Source: an uncultured Candidatus Saccharibacteria bacterium (GTDB taxonomy: Bacteria > Patescibacteriota > Saccharimonadia > Saccharimonadales > Saccharimonadaceae). From it: a stretch of 11,234 nt of DNA. The first letter of the stretch is position 1. The number at the start of each line of letters is the position of its first letter. Below, in pieces: positions 1 to 6,076 of the stretch. A model generated the notes under the pieces. That model saw only the letters and a program-made list of their open reading frames with translations. It did not search any database and was not told where the DNA came from. The position numbers were made by a program, and so were the translations under genes. The stretch is from the NCBI GenBank assembly GCA_945916045.1, contig CAMEGH010000012.1:1-11234 (forward strand), given 5' to 3'.

Positions 1-921
1 TCGTACGGCGAGGCGATGGAAACGTACGGCTCTGATAAGCCAGATTTGCGCTTTGATATGAAGCTGGTGGAATTGACTGAAGTGCTCAAAGACACCGAAT
101 TTGGCGTCTTCAAAAACGCGGCGTGCGTGAAGGCAATTTGTGTTAAAAATGGCGCGTCGCTCAGCCGCAAGCAAATCGATAAATTTACCGATATCGCCAA
201 AAGCGAAGGCGCGGGCGGTTTGGCGTACATCTCGTACGAAAACGGCGAAGCAAAATCGCCTATCGCGAAGTTTTTGAGCGAAGCAGAATTGACTGCGATT
301 CAACAAACGATGGGCGCGAGCGATGGCGACACGATCTTCTTTGGCGCCGACACGCGCGAAACGGTTAACAAGGTGCTGGGCCGTTTGCGCAGCGAATTTG
401 CCGAACATTTCGACCTTAAAGATCCAAACAAAATTGCCTTTTGCTGGATTGTTGATTTTCCGTTTTACGAATGGAACGAATCAACTCGCCAGCTTGATTT
501 TGGCCACAATCCGTTTAGTATGCCAAAAGGTGGGATCGACGCGGTGCGCGCTGCTACAACCGACGCCGAAAAACTGGCAATCGTGGCCGACCAATACGAC
601 ATGGTCATGAACGGCTACGAAATTTGTAGCGGCGGCGTGCGAAACCACAACCCCGACACGCTCTACGAAGTATTTAGTGTGCTCGGGTTTAACAAAGCGT
701 ATGTGGAAGACAAATTTGGCGCTATGATCAACGCCTTCAAATACGGTGCGCCGCCACATGCGGGCTGTGCCTTCGGGGTCGATCGCATTATTATGGAATT
801 ACTTGGCGAACGAAATATCCGCGAAGTCATTGCTTTCCCGAAGAACGGTAGTGGTGTGGATGTAATGATGAACTCACCAGGGTTTGTGGATGATGCACAG
901 CGCAAAGAGCTCGGGCTATAG
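1..921 (+). CDS. aspS: Aspartyl-tRNA synthetase, C-terminal part (5' end outside window)
   Basis: This is a class II aminoacyl-tRNA synthetase that activates aspartate with ATP and charges tRNA-Asp in the cytoplasm. The reading frame is open from base 1, so the gene starts upstream; 306 residues are visible. The first residues read SYGEAMETYGSDKPDLRF, the strongly conserved AspRS segment just before the GAD insertion domain, which covers roughly visible residues 25-130. Further on are FPFYEWNE, the ICSGGVRNHNP segment, and class II motif 3 as PPHAGCAFGVDR near residues 253-264, with the ATP-binding arginine, followed by NIREVIAFPKN. The anticodon-binding domain and class II motif 1 lie outside the window. 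It therefore cannot be judged here whether the enzyme is discriminating or also charges tRNA-Asn. The gene stops at TAG. No clear terminator follows, and the next gene starts 42 bases downstream behind its own promoter-like sequence. Identification is secure. Confidence 0.97.
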   Translation, partial: SYGEAMETYGSDKPDLRFDMKLVELTEVLKDTEFGVFKNAACVKAICVKNGASLSRKQIDKFTDIAKSEGAGGLAYISYENGEAKSPIAKFLSEAELTAIQQTMGASDGDTIFFGADTRETVNKVLGRLRSEFAEHFDLKDPNKIAFCWIVDFPFYEWNESTRQLDFGHNPFSMPKGGIDAVRAATTDAEKLAIVADQYDMVMNGYEICSGGVRNHNPDTLYEVFSVLGFNKAYVEDKFGAMINAFKYGAPPHAGCAFGVDRIIMELLGERNIREVIAFPKNGSGVDVMMNSPGFVDDAQRKELGL

Positions 922-934
922 CGCCGCAAAACCA

Positions 935-957
935 TGGTAAAATAGAAGAGTAAGGAG
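935..957 (+). promoter_or_regulatory. Extended -10 promoter and Shine-Dalgarno of the small membrane protein gene
   Basis: TGG directly before TAAAAT (938-943) gives an extended -10 element. No convincing -35 is seen 17 bases upstream. A start near 950 would leave a leader of about 14 bases carrying AAGGAG at 952-957, six bases before the ATG at 964. The promoter is inferred; the ribosome binding site is clear. Confidence 0.5.
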
Positions 958-963
958 AAATCT

Positions 964-1188
964 ATGAGTCCAATAGAAGTATCAATCGTATTATTAACCG
1001 TCGTTGTTGTGCTGCTTTCTGTGGTGATTTTAGCGTTGCTGATATCGGCCGTGGTCTTGTTGGTGAAATTGCGCCGCATCGCTAATCAAGCCGAAGAAAT
1101 CACGCAAAATGTAGCTGCTGCTACCGCGTGGCTTTCGCCAACTACGGTATTTTCAGCCGCAGTGCGCGCGTTTCGCAAAGAGCGCTAA
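964..1188 (+). CDS. Small single-pass membrane protein, possibly YtxG/DUF948-like
   Basis: This 74-residue protein has one long hydrophobic segment at residues about 5-36, rich in V, L and I. A short basic and polar tail follows (KLRRIANQAEEITQNV) with a predicted helix, and the end is basic (AFRKER). It is expected to sit in the cytoplasmic membrane by its N-terminal anchor. The layout resembles DUF948 proteins such as Bacillus YtxG, which are encoded next to YtxH; here too a YtxH-like gene follows 40 bases downstream. That positional parallel is the main reason for the suggestion, and the sequence is too short to prove it. The start is fixed by AAGGAG six bases before the ATG. The function is unknown; a role in the envelope or stress response would be a guess. 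Confidence 0.8.
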   Translation: MSPIEVSIVLLTVVVVLLSVVILALLISAVVLLVKLRRIANQAEEITQNVAAATAWLSPTTVFSAAVRAFRKER

Positions 1189-1228
1189 AAGCGTTTAATC
1201 TATTAATCCAAAAAGGAGATTTATTACT

Positions 1229-1603
1229 ATGAAAAAGTTACTTACTGTTGTTGCCGCCGCTAGTGCAGGCTATATTGCTGGAATTTTGATGGCGCCAAAA
1301 AGCGGCAAAGAAACCCGCGAAGACATCAAGCAAAAAGCGGATGAAGCCAAAGTTGTGGCTACAAAAAAGGCGAAAGAAGCCAAAGAAGTGTACAATGAAA
1401 GCGCTAAAAAGGTAAAACAAGGCGCGAGCGAAGTTGCCAAAGAAGCTTCGGCACTTACGAAAGAAGCGCGCAAATCTGCCAGCCAAATTGGCAAAGAAGC
1501 CAGCCGTTTTGGTGGCGAAGCAAAGCGCCACTTGAACAAAGCCGCAAAATCGACAGCTACGACCGCTCGTGGCGTTGGCCAAAGTGCGAACCGCCTAAAA
1601 TAA
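1229..1603 (+). CDS. YtxH-like protein, Lys/Ala-rich amphipathic helix
   Basis: This 124-residue protein begins with a short hydrophobic stretch (residues about 4-21, TVVAAASAGYIAGILMAP) followed by APKSGKETRED. This is the hallmark of the YtxH family (a glycine-rich membrane-inserting helix followed by the P-K-S-G-K-E-T-R motif). The rest is a long low-complexity helix built from repeated KEA, KKA and SA units, very rich in lysine, alanine and glutamate and without cysteine. It is likely membrane-attached with an extended cytoplasmic helix. In Firmicutes such proteins are linked to general stress, but the biochemical role is not established. AAAGGAG at 1212-1217 lies 11 bases before the ATG, and the gene is probably cotranscribed with the preceding small membrane protein. 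The Lys/Ala tail also resembles histone H1-like tails, so nucleic-acid binding cannot be excluded. Confidence 0.85.
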   Translation: MKKLLTVVAAASAGYIAGILMAPKSGKETREDIKQKADEAKVVATKKAKEAKEVYNESAKKVKQGASEVAKEASALTKEARKSASQIGKEASRFGGEAKRHLNKAAKSTATTARGVGQSANRLK

Positions 1604-1613
1604 CCCGTTTTTA

Positions 1614-2414
1614 GTGGAATACCAAGCGTTTTCCGACTTTATTGTGCGCCGCGGCGACGAGCTTTTTCGCTCAATGCCGTGGCGCTCTGACGTGCGGCCA
1701 TATTATATTTTGGTGAGCGAATTGATGCTGCAGCAAACGCAAGTTGCGCGCGTCATTCCCAAATTTGCGGCGTTTATTGCCGCTTTTCCCGACTCAAAAA
1801 CCCTCGCTGCGGCGCCGCTGGCCGACGTATTGGTGTTGTGGAGTGGGCTGGGTTATAATCGGCGCGCCAAATTTTTGCACGAATCTGCCAAAATGATTGA
1901 GCGGGAATTTGGCGGCACCATGCCCGCAACGCTGGCAGAACTGCAAACATTGCCCGGCGTGGGCGCAAATACTGCTGGCGCCATCATGACGTACGCCTAC
2001 AATCAGCCGGTGCCTTTTGTGGAAACCAACGTGCGCACGGTGTATTTGCACCACTTTTTTGCCGATGAAACAGAGGTCACTGACGCGCAAATTCGCGATA
2101 TTTTGCAAAAAACGCTGCCGCCCAATTCTCCGCGGGAATTTTACTGGGCGCTGATGGATTACGGCACGCACCTAAAAGCAGCGGGCGTGCGCAATAACGC
2201 CAAAAGTCGTCACTACAAAAAACAGTCAGCACTCGAAGGCAGTCTGCGCCAAATGCGCGGCCAAATTGTGCGCGATTTAACCGCTCGCGACCTTGCCATA
2301 ACAGAGTTGCTCGATCGCTACGGCGACGACGCACGATTTGCGTCTGCGTTTGAAGGTTTGCAAAAAGACGGCCTGATTCAGCAAAATAATACAGAAGTCC
2401 ATTTGACTAAATAA
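1614..2414 (+). CDS. mutY: MutY-family A/G-specific adenine DNA glycosylase, clusterless short form
   Basis: This 266-residue protein of the HhH-GPD superfamily is expected to remove adenine mispaired with 8-oxoguanine or guanine in base excision repair. Visible signatures are PWR (22-24), SELMLQQTQV (35-44) with the catalytic glutamate E36, WSGLGYNRRAK (76-86), the helix-hairpin-helix LPGVGANTAGA (113-123), and VETNVRTVYLHHFF (136-149), where MutY usually has a catalytic Asp in L-D-G-N-V. Here that position is Glu (E137). After ALMDYG (179-184) the four-cysteine Fe-S loop is absent; the whole protein has no cysteine. The C-terminal NUDIX-like 8-oxoG recognition domain of standard MutY (about 350 residues) is also missing. 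In its place is a short basic segment and a possible winged-helix tail (RQMRGQIVRDL onward). The GTG start 10 bases after the ytxH-like stop has no clear Shine-Dalgarno; a later ATG (codon 21) would remove the first helix. Substrate specificity is therefore inferred. Confidence 0.88.
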   Translation: MEYQAFSDFIVRRGDELFRSMPWRSDVRPYYILVSELMLQQTQVARVIPKFAAFIAAFPDSKTLAAAPLADVLVLWSGLGYNRRAKFLHESAKMIEREFGGTMPATLAELQTLPGVGANTAGAIMTYAYNQPVPFVETNVRTVYLHHFFADETEVTDAQIRDILQKTLPPNSPREFYWALMDYGTHLKAAGVRNNAKSRHYKKQSALEGSLRQMRGQIVRDLTARDLAITELLDRYGDDARFASAFEGLQKDGLIQQNNTEVHLTK

Positions 2415-2431
2415 CAGAGGTAGTGCATACT
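2403..2431 (+). promoter_or_regulatory. Promoter giving a probably leaderless transcript
   Basis: TTGACT (2403-2408) and CATACT (2426-2431) are separated by 17 bases. The -35 box overlaps the end of the mutY-like gene. The -10 box ends six bases before the ATG at 2438, so transcription would begin at or next to that ATG. No Shine-Dalgarno stands at a proper distance from the ATG. Confidence 0.5.
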
Positions 2432-2437
2432 AAGAAT

Positions 2438-3022
2438 ATGAAGAAATACGGCATTATTATCGCAGTCAGCGCGGTGCTTGTGAGCGCAGTAGTTGCGCAG
2501 GTGTTGCACGCCCAGCCGCAAGAAGGCCAGCTGAAGCCTGGCGACAGCCCGCTTTACGCCACGGTTGAAATGAACTGTTTGGATGTCAAAATGGAGTTGT
2601 CAAAAATCTACGAACAAGACGGCCTGAACCGTGTAAATGCCGGGCAATTGTACGAAACAATGTCGAGCCGCTTGATGACGCGCTTGAACGCTAAAGTGGT
2701 GAGCGACCGGCTTGATGGCACCGAACTAGTGCGTATCGCGGCCGATTACGAAGACGCGCTGCAAGAATTTCGCGACGAATACCACGATTATGAAGTCGCC
2801 ATGAACGCACTTTTGAACGCCGATTGTCAATCTCGCCAGCAAGCATTTTACCTCGCACTAACAGAGGTGCGTGCTTCCCGCGAAGCCGTCTACGAAAGCG
2901 TTGAAGCGATCGATACTGCCACAAAAGAATACTACGAAGCGTACGAAGAATTCCGCGATGACTATTTGAGCGATGCGGATGATACGCCGCCAGCTCGAGA
3001 GGATGCGAACAGTGTGGAATAG
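2438..3022 (+). CDS. Exported helical protein of unknown function
   Basis: The protein has 194 residues from the ATG chosen here. An in-frame GTG at 2423 would add five residues, but it lies inside the predicted promoter. The N-terminus MKKYGIIIAVSAVLVSAVV is a typical signal peptide or anchor, with a possible cleavage site after A25 (VLHA). The mature part is acidic and almost entirely helical, with long stretches rich in Glu, Tyr, Asp and Ala (for example residues 96-120 and 145-180), suggesting a coiled coil outside the membrane. Two cysteines, C47 and C130, could form a disulfide in the exported region. The end is acidic and probably disordered (DADDTPPARED). I do not recognise the family. 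It partly overlaps the next gene, also membrane-anchored, so the two probably work or are at least expressed together. Confidence 0.85.
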   Translation: MKKYGIIIAVSAVLVSAVVAQVLHAQPQEGQLKPGDSPLYATVEMNCLDVKMELSKIYEQDGLNRVNAGQLYETMSSRLMTRLNAKVVSDRLDGTELVRIAADYEDALQEFRDEYHDYEVAMNALLNADCQSRQQAFYLALTEVRASREAVYESVEAIDTATKEYYEAYEEFRDDYLSDADDTPPAREDANSVE

Positions 3023-3395
3023 TCTACGCGCTGTGTTGCAGCAGCCAAAATTGCTTTTTCCGGCGATTGTGGCCGGCGCTATTGCAATTTCGCTGGTGCT
3101 GGTGGCAATTAGCATGGTACTGTACAACCAAAGCGGCGCCGCGCAGCTTGATTTGAGCCGCCCAAGCTACGAAGCCGTGCGTTCCCAGGCGCAGCAAACC
3201 GACGCACTTTCGGCATTTGAGGCGCCAAATGGCCCGCTCACCGAAGAGGATTTTGATCGTTTTGAAGCGCATTTTAAAGATATTTACGAAGGAAGCGGCG
3301 ACGATGATACGTATAATATGAAGCACTATCGCCGCGTATTTACTCCTGATGTTTTGAGCGATTCGGCGCTCGGCATTAGCGTGGAGAGCGAATAA
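3003..3395 (+). CDS. Single-pass membrane protein of unknown function
   Basis: The protein has about 130 residues. A short basic N-terminus is followed by one membrane segment (LLFPAIVAGAIAISLVLVAISMVLY, about residues 15-39 from this start) and an acidic, probably extracellular tail (FEAHFKDIYEGSGDDDTYNMKHYRR). The start is uncertain. An ATG at 2973 would overlap the previous gene by 50 bases. The ATG at 3003 is immediately preceded by GAGAGG (2997-3002), which is too close. A GTG at 3012 sits nine bases after that GAGAGG and is a real alternative. The stop TAA overlaps the trmB start ATG as TAATG, so translation of the two is probably coupled. The family is not recognised; the segment PLTEEDFDRFEAHF might form a small helical domain. 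Confidence 0.78.
   Translation: MRTVWNSLRAVLQQPKLLFPAIVAGAIAISLVLVAISMVLYNQSGAAQLDLSRPSYEAVRSQAQQTDALSAFEAPNGPLTEEDFDRFEAHFKDIYEGSGDDDTYNMKHYRRVFTPDVLSDSALGISVESE
3383..3388 (+). promoter_or_regulatory. Shine-Dalgarno of trmB inside the preceding gene
   Basis: GGAGAG lies six bases before the trmB ATG at 3395, inside the last codons of the upstream gene, whose stop codon overlaps the ATG by one base. This fixes the trmB start and points to translational coupling. Confidence 0.6.
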
Positions 3396-4036
3396 TGCTC
3401 GACCCGAACGAATTTGTCATCACGCGCAAACGCAAAAAATATAAATTTGCCAAATTTGCGAATGCTGCAAATTGTTTTGAGCGAGAAGAATGGCCAAAAC
3501 ATGCAGTAGACGTGCTCGAAATTGGTGCGGGCACGGGGCTTTTTAGTGTAGAGCTTGCCCAGACACACCCCGAAAAAACCTTTGTGGCGGTGGATGTAAA
3601 AGGCGATCGTTTGCAAAAAGGCGCGTACGAAGCGCTGGCGCGAGGGCTGCAAAATATTTATTTTGTGCGAGCGCGCGCCGATCAGTTGGGCGAACTTTTT
3701 GCACCGGCCAGTTTGGCTAAAATTTGGGTTACGTTCCCGGATCCATTTCCGCGCAAACGCTCGGCAGGGCGCCGTTTAACGCACCCAACATACTTGCGAA
3801 CGTACGCAAAATTATTGCAAACTGGCGGCGTTTTACAGCTAAAGCACGATAATCCTACGTTTTTTGCGTGGAGCTTGGAGCAATTGGTACAATCTAGATG
3901 GCACATTAATGAACTGAGCTTTGATTTGTATGAAAGTGATTTGGCGGAAGACTACAAAGTACAGACCACGTACGAACGGCGTTGGTTAGGTGAGGGGCGT
4001 ATAATACACTTTGCTAGCGCGACGCCAGGGCGGTAG
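3395..4036 (+). CDS. trmB: tRNA (guanine-N7-)-methyltransferase
   Basis: TrmB uses S-adenosylmethionine to methylate N7 of guanosine 46 in the variable loop of tRNAs, in the cytoplasm. The 213-residue length matches short single-subunit bacterial TrmB proteins. Motif I for SAM binding is LEIGAGTGLF (41-50), followed by acidic VAVDVKGDR (64-72), which would hold the ribose. The family signature PDPFPRKR (115-122) contains the catalytic Asp116, and continues RSAGRRLTHP, where standard TrmB has KRRHxKRRxxxP. The C-terminal TTYERRWLGEGRII carries the conserved T-x-Y-E and G-x-x-I residues that contact tRNA and SAM. The start is supported by GGAGAG and by the TAATG overlap with the gene before. 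The last 23 bases overlap the 3' end of the opposite-strand gene. Identification is secure. Confidence 0.95.
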   Translation: MLDPNEFVITRKRKKYKFAKFANAANCFEREEWPKHAVDVLEIGAGTGLFSVELAQTHPEKTFVAVDVKGDRLQKGAYEALARGLQNIYFVRARADQLGELFAPASLAKIWVTFPDPFPRKRSAGRRLTHPTYLRTYAKLLQTGGVLQLKHDNPTFFAWSLEQLVQSRWHINELSFDLYESDLAEDYKVQTTYERRWLGEGRIIHFASATPGR

Positions 4037-4055
4037 CGCCAAGCGTATTTTTAGT
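4013..4055. terminator. Possible hairpin at the convergent trmB / unknown gene ends
   Basis: The overlap of the two 3' ends contains GCGC..CGC..GCG..GCGC (about 4017-4038), which can fold symmetrically, followed on the + strand by a short T run (TATTTTTAG, 4046-4054). It could end trmB transcripts. The stem has internal mismatches and the T run is nine or more bases away, so this is weak. Confidence 0.3.
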
Positions 4056-4664
4056 AAGCTGGTCGTAAACAATCTCCTGTTCAAGAAAGCGACAGTCGCG
4101 TAAAAGCTGTTCTTTGGGTGTATTCAAAACAGCACCACGCTCATCGAGCTCTTCGCAGCGATTACCTAAGCCACTTAAGACAAAACGCACCGGCCGATCT
4201 TCGTCTAGTGTGGCGACAAACTGGCGTTTAATTGGATTACCGCCTCTATTGCGATACGCTATATCGGCGTCGTCATAGTACACTGGTTCTTCGTGAAGTC
4301 TAACTTCTTGTGTGATACCAGAAAAGACATTGTGCCAGAGACCCCGTACGTCGTCACTAGTCGCCTCTCTGGCAGTGATGCAAAAAATATCACCACGCGT
4401 GTTGGCGCCGAGTGACAATCTTTCGTGGGGGTGGCCGTCGATTTCTAAAGCAGAGGCGCTATATTTTGCAAGAAAATCAATCGTGGCCTGCGCCTGCTCG
4501 CAGCCCATGTGTTCGCGAAAAAAATGTCGCAAGTTACCGCTGTAATTACGATGTAAAATGACGTAATCTGGATCAGGAATTTGCTCTGCTTCGCGGTATT
4601 TTTCAGTAGAAATCGGCACATCAGCAGGCGAGAGTGAGGCTTCCATTGTTGTTGTTTTGTACAT
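4014..4664 (-). CDS. Unknown soluble protein, about 216 residues
   Basis: I do not recognise this protein. The start is placed at the ATG at 4664 (MYKTTTMEASL), because AAGGGG lies five bases upstream and a good promoter stands just before; the open frame extends further upstream but would run through that promoter. The product is hydrophilic and acidic, with no signal peptide or membrane segment, and is expected in the cytoplasm. The middle carries HPHERLSLGAN and HRNYSGNLRHFF, histidine- and arginine-rich segments. The N-terminal 20 residues look disordered. There are three cysteines (in HMGCEQA, DIFCITA and GNRCEEL and a fourth in RDCRF) without an obvious metal-binding spacing. It is separate from murC, which ends 67 bases upstream on the same strand, and meets trmB tail to tail with a 23-base overlap. 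Confidence 0.8.
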   Translation of the reverse strand: MYKTTTMEASLSPADVPISTEKYREAEQIPDPDYVILHRNYSGNLRHFFREHMGCEQAQATIDFLAKYSASALEIDGHPHERLSLGANTRGDIFCITAREATSDDVRGLWHNVFSGITQEVRLHEEPVYYDDADIAYRNRGGNPIKRQFVATLDEDRPVRFVLSGLGNRCEELDERGAVLNTPKEQLLRDCRFLEQEIVYDQLTKNTLGATALASR

Positions 4665-4669
4665 ACAAA

Positions 4670-4721
4670 CCCCTTGGTTAAATTGTGTCAGTAGTATAGC
4701 ATATTTGATATTTTGTGTCGA
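4670..4721 (-). promoter_or_regulatory. Strong -35/-10 promoter and Shine-Dalgarno of the unknown soluble protein gene
   Basis: Read on the - strand, TCGACA (4721-4716) is followed after exactly 17 bases by TATACT (4698-4693), itself preceded by TGC as an extended -10. The start would be near 4686, giving a leader of about 22 bases with AAGGGG (4675-4670) five bases before the ATG at 4664. This is the best-formed promoter in the window and shows that the gene is transcribed independently of murC. Confidence 0.7.
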
Positions 4722-4731
4722 GTACTCATGC

Positions 4732-5997
4732 TTATTTTGTAGCTTGCCCGCGCAGCCAGCCGTCAATACTGCCCGCGCCCATGCCAAGCACCAGTGCGCC
4801 TGCGCGACGTTTGGCTTCGATTTTTTGCCACAATTCGTCGTTCATTTCGGCAAAATGGCAGGCAGTGTCGCGCAGTTTGGCGGTGAGTTCTTGCGGCGAA
4901 AGCAAAGCTAGCGTCGGGTCTTCGCGGCTAAGGTACGTTGGCAGCCAAAATACTTCCGTGGCGTCGGCAAAAAGCTCGTCGGTGTAGGCGTTTTTTACCT
5001 CGTGTTGGCGGATATTTTGGTGCGGTTGGTATACCAAAACAACATCGCTTGAAAGTTCGCGCGCCATTTGCAACGTGGCTTGTACTTCGGCTGGGTGATG
5101 GCCATAGTCGCTGTACAAGTGTTCGGCTAACTTTTCAAACCGGCGGTTGGTGCCCGGGAAGGTAGCCAGCGCCGCCGTAACGGCCGCCTCATCTAGCCCG
5201 TTATTTAGGCAATTTGCCAGCACTAAATAGGCATTTTCGCGGTTGTGTTGGCCGGCGAGCGGTAGGCGCGCCATTTGCTGCTGGACGGTGCTATCTGTTT
5301 TATCGATCAAATGCGCGCCGTGTTCGCGGCTGCGCGGCGGCGCGTCTTGCTGCCACAAGACGCTATGGTTGGCTTGCGCAATAAATTGGTCAAACGCGGC
5401 AAAATATTCGGCTTCGGTGGGGTAAGTGTCGATATGATCGTGCTCGATCGAGGTAATAATGGCTTGCTCGGGCGAAAAATGCAAAAAATTGCGGTCAAAT
5501 TCGTCGCATTCGTACACAAAATAGTCGCTGGCTGGGTCAAAATGGCCGCTTGGCCCCCACGAAAGCGTCGTGCCGATGGAATAACTCACCGGAATGCCGA
5601 GCTGCTTAAAAATCCACACCAACATACCAGTGGTGGTGGTTTTGCCGTGAGTGCCGGCGACGGCAATGAGCTTCAGCTTTTTTTCGGCAATAATATGCGC
5701 CAAAAGTTCGTCGCGTTTGGCGGTTTTGATGCCAAGTTCGCGCGCCAATACCAATTCCGGGTGATCGGCCGGTAACGCCGACGTGTAGACGAACCAATCA
5801 ATAGGCGCTTTTTTGTGCGTTTGGCGCAAATAGTCGCCGGATTGATCCAGCTGATAGGCAATATCGCGCGCCGCTACTTCTTGCGTCATCAAACTTTCTG
5901 CTCGGTCAGAACCCGTGACCTCGTGGCCGGCTTCGTGCGCAATTAACGCCAGCGGCCCAATGCCAACGCCGCCAATTCCCGAAAAATAAACTCTCAT
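4732..5997 (-). CDS. murC: UDP-N-acetylmuramate--L-alanine ligase (MurC)
   Basis: MurC adds L-alanine to UDP-N-acetylmuramic acid using ATP, the first amino-acid step of peptidoglycan precursor synthesis in the cytoplasm. The 421 residues show the three Mur ligase domains. The N-terminal Rossmann-like domain begins MRVYFSGIGGVGIGPLA and contains VTGSD (27-31). The central ATPase domain has the P-loop GTHGKTTTT (115-123), the YECDEFDRNFLHF segment and IEHDHIDTY. The C-terminal domain contains GTNRRFE, DYGHHPAE and YQPHQNIR. The HHP and PHQ motifs place it with MurC (or the related Mpl) rather than MurD, E or F. It is shorter than the 490-residue E. coli enzyme, mainly in the C-terminal domain. 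The ATG at 5997 fits the family start. An in-frame GTG at 6015 would add six residues but lies upstream of the predicted -10. The gene is divergent from the MFS-like gene. Confidence 0.93.
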   Translation of the reverse strand: MRVYFSGIGGVGIGPLALIAHEAGHEVTGSDRAESLMTQEVAARDIAYQLDQSGDYLRQTHKKAPIDWFVYTSALPADHPELVLARELGIKTAKRDELLAHIIAEKKLKLIAVAGTHGKTTTTGMLVWIFKQLGIPVSYSIGTTLSWGPSGHFDPASDYFVYECDEFDRNFLHFSPEQAIITSIEHDHIDTYPTEAEYFAAFDQFIAQANHSVLWQQDAPPRSREHGAHLIDKTDSTVQQQMARLPLAGQHNRENAYLVLANCLNNGLDEAAVTAALATFPGTNRRFEKLAEHLYSDYGHHPAEVQATLQMARELSSDVVLVYQPHQNIRQHEVKNAYTDELFADATEVFWLPTYLSREDPTLALLSPQELTAKLRDTACHFAEMNDELWQKIEAKRRAGALVLGMGAGSIDGWLRGQATK

Positions 5998-6003
5998 ATC
6001 ACC

Positions 6004-6009
6004 AGTATA
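6004..6009 (-). promoter_or_regulatory. -10 box of murC, six bases before its ATG
   Basis: On the - strand TATACT (6009-6004) is followed by GGTGAT and the ATG at 5997. Transcription would start at or next to the ATG. GGTGAT could also pair with the 16S rRNA tail, but it is too close to the ATG to act as a normal Shine-Dalgarno. No -35 box is visible. Confidence 0.45.
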
Positions 6010-6035
6010 CACCACCCGTGCTAGCGCGCGCGAAG

Positions 6036-6047
6036 TGTGGTATACTA
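6036..6047 (+). promoter_or_regulatory. Extended -10 promoter TGTGGTATACTA of the MFS-like gene
   Basis: TATACT (6041-6046) is preceded by TGTGG, a TRTG-type extended -10. The same 12 bases occur again at 10436-10447 before another gene. A start near 6053 would give a leader of about 24 bases that contains no Shine-Dalgarno. It lies back to back with the murC promoter. Confidence 0.6.
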
Positions 6048-6076
6048 AGCATAAACAATAATAAAATAGATACCAT

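Noticed and set aside
663..1079. Long - strand reading frame across the end of aspS
   Set aside because: It is a shadow of aspS and the following gene, with low-complexity Ser/Thr sequence and no start signal.
1238..1582. Phenylalanine- and cysteine-rich - strand frame opposite the YtxH-like gene
   Set aside because: It is produced by the Lys/Ala codons of the real gene read backward.
4665..4787. Longer N-terminus of the - strand unknown gene
   Set aside because: The extension runs through a well-formed promoter and into the murC 3' end; the ATG at 4664 has a Shine-Dalgarno.
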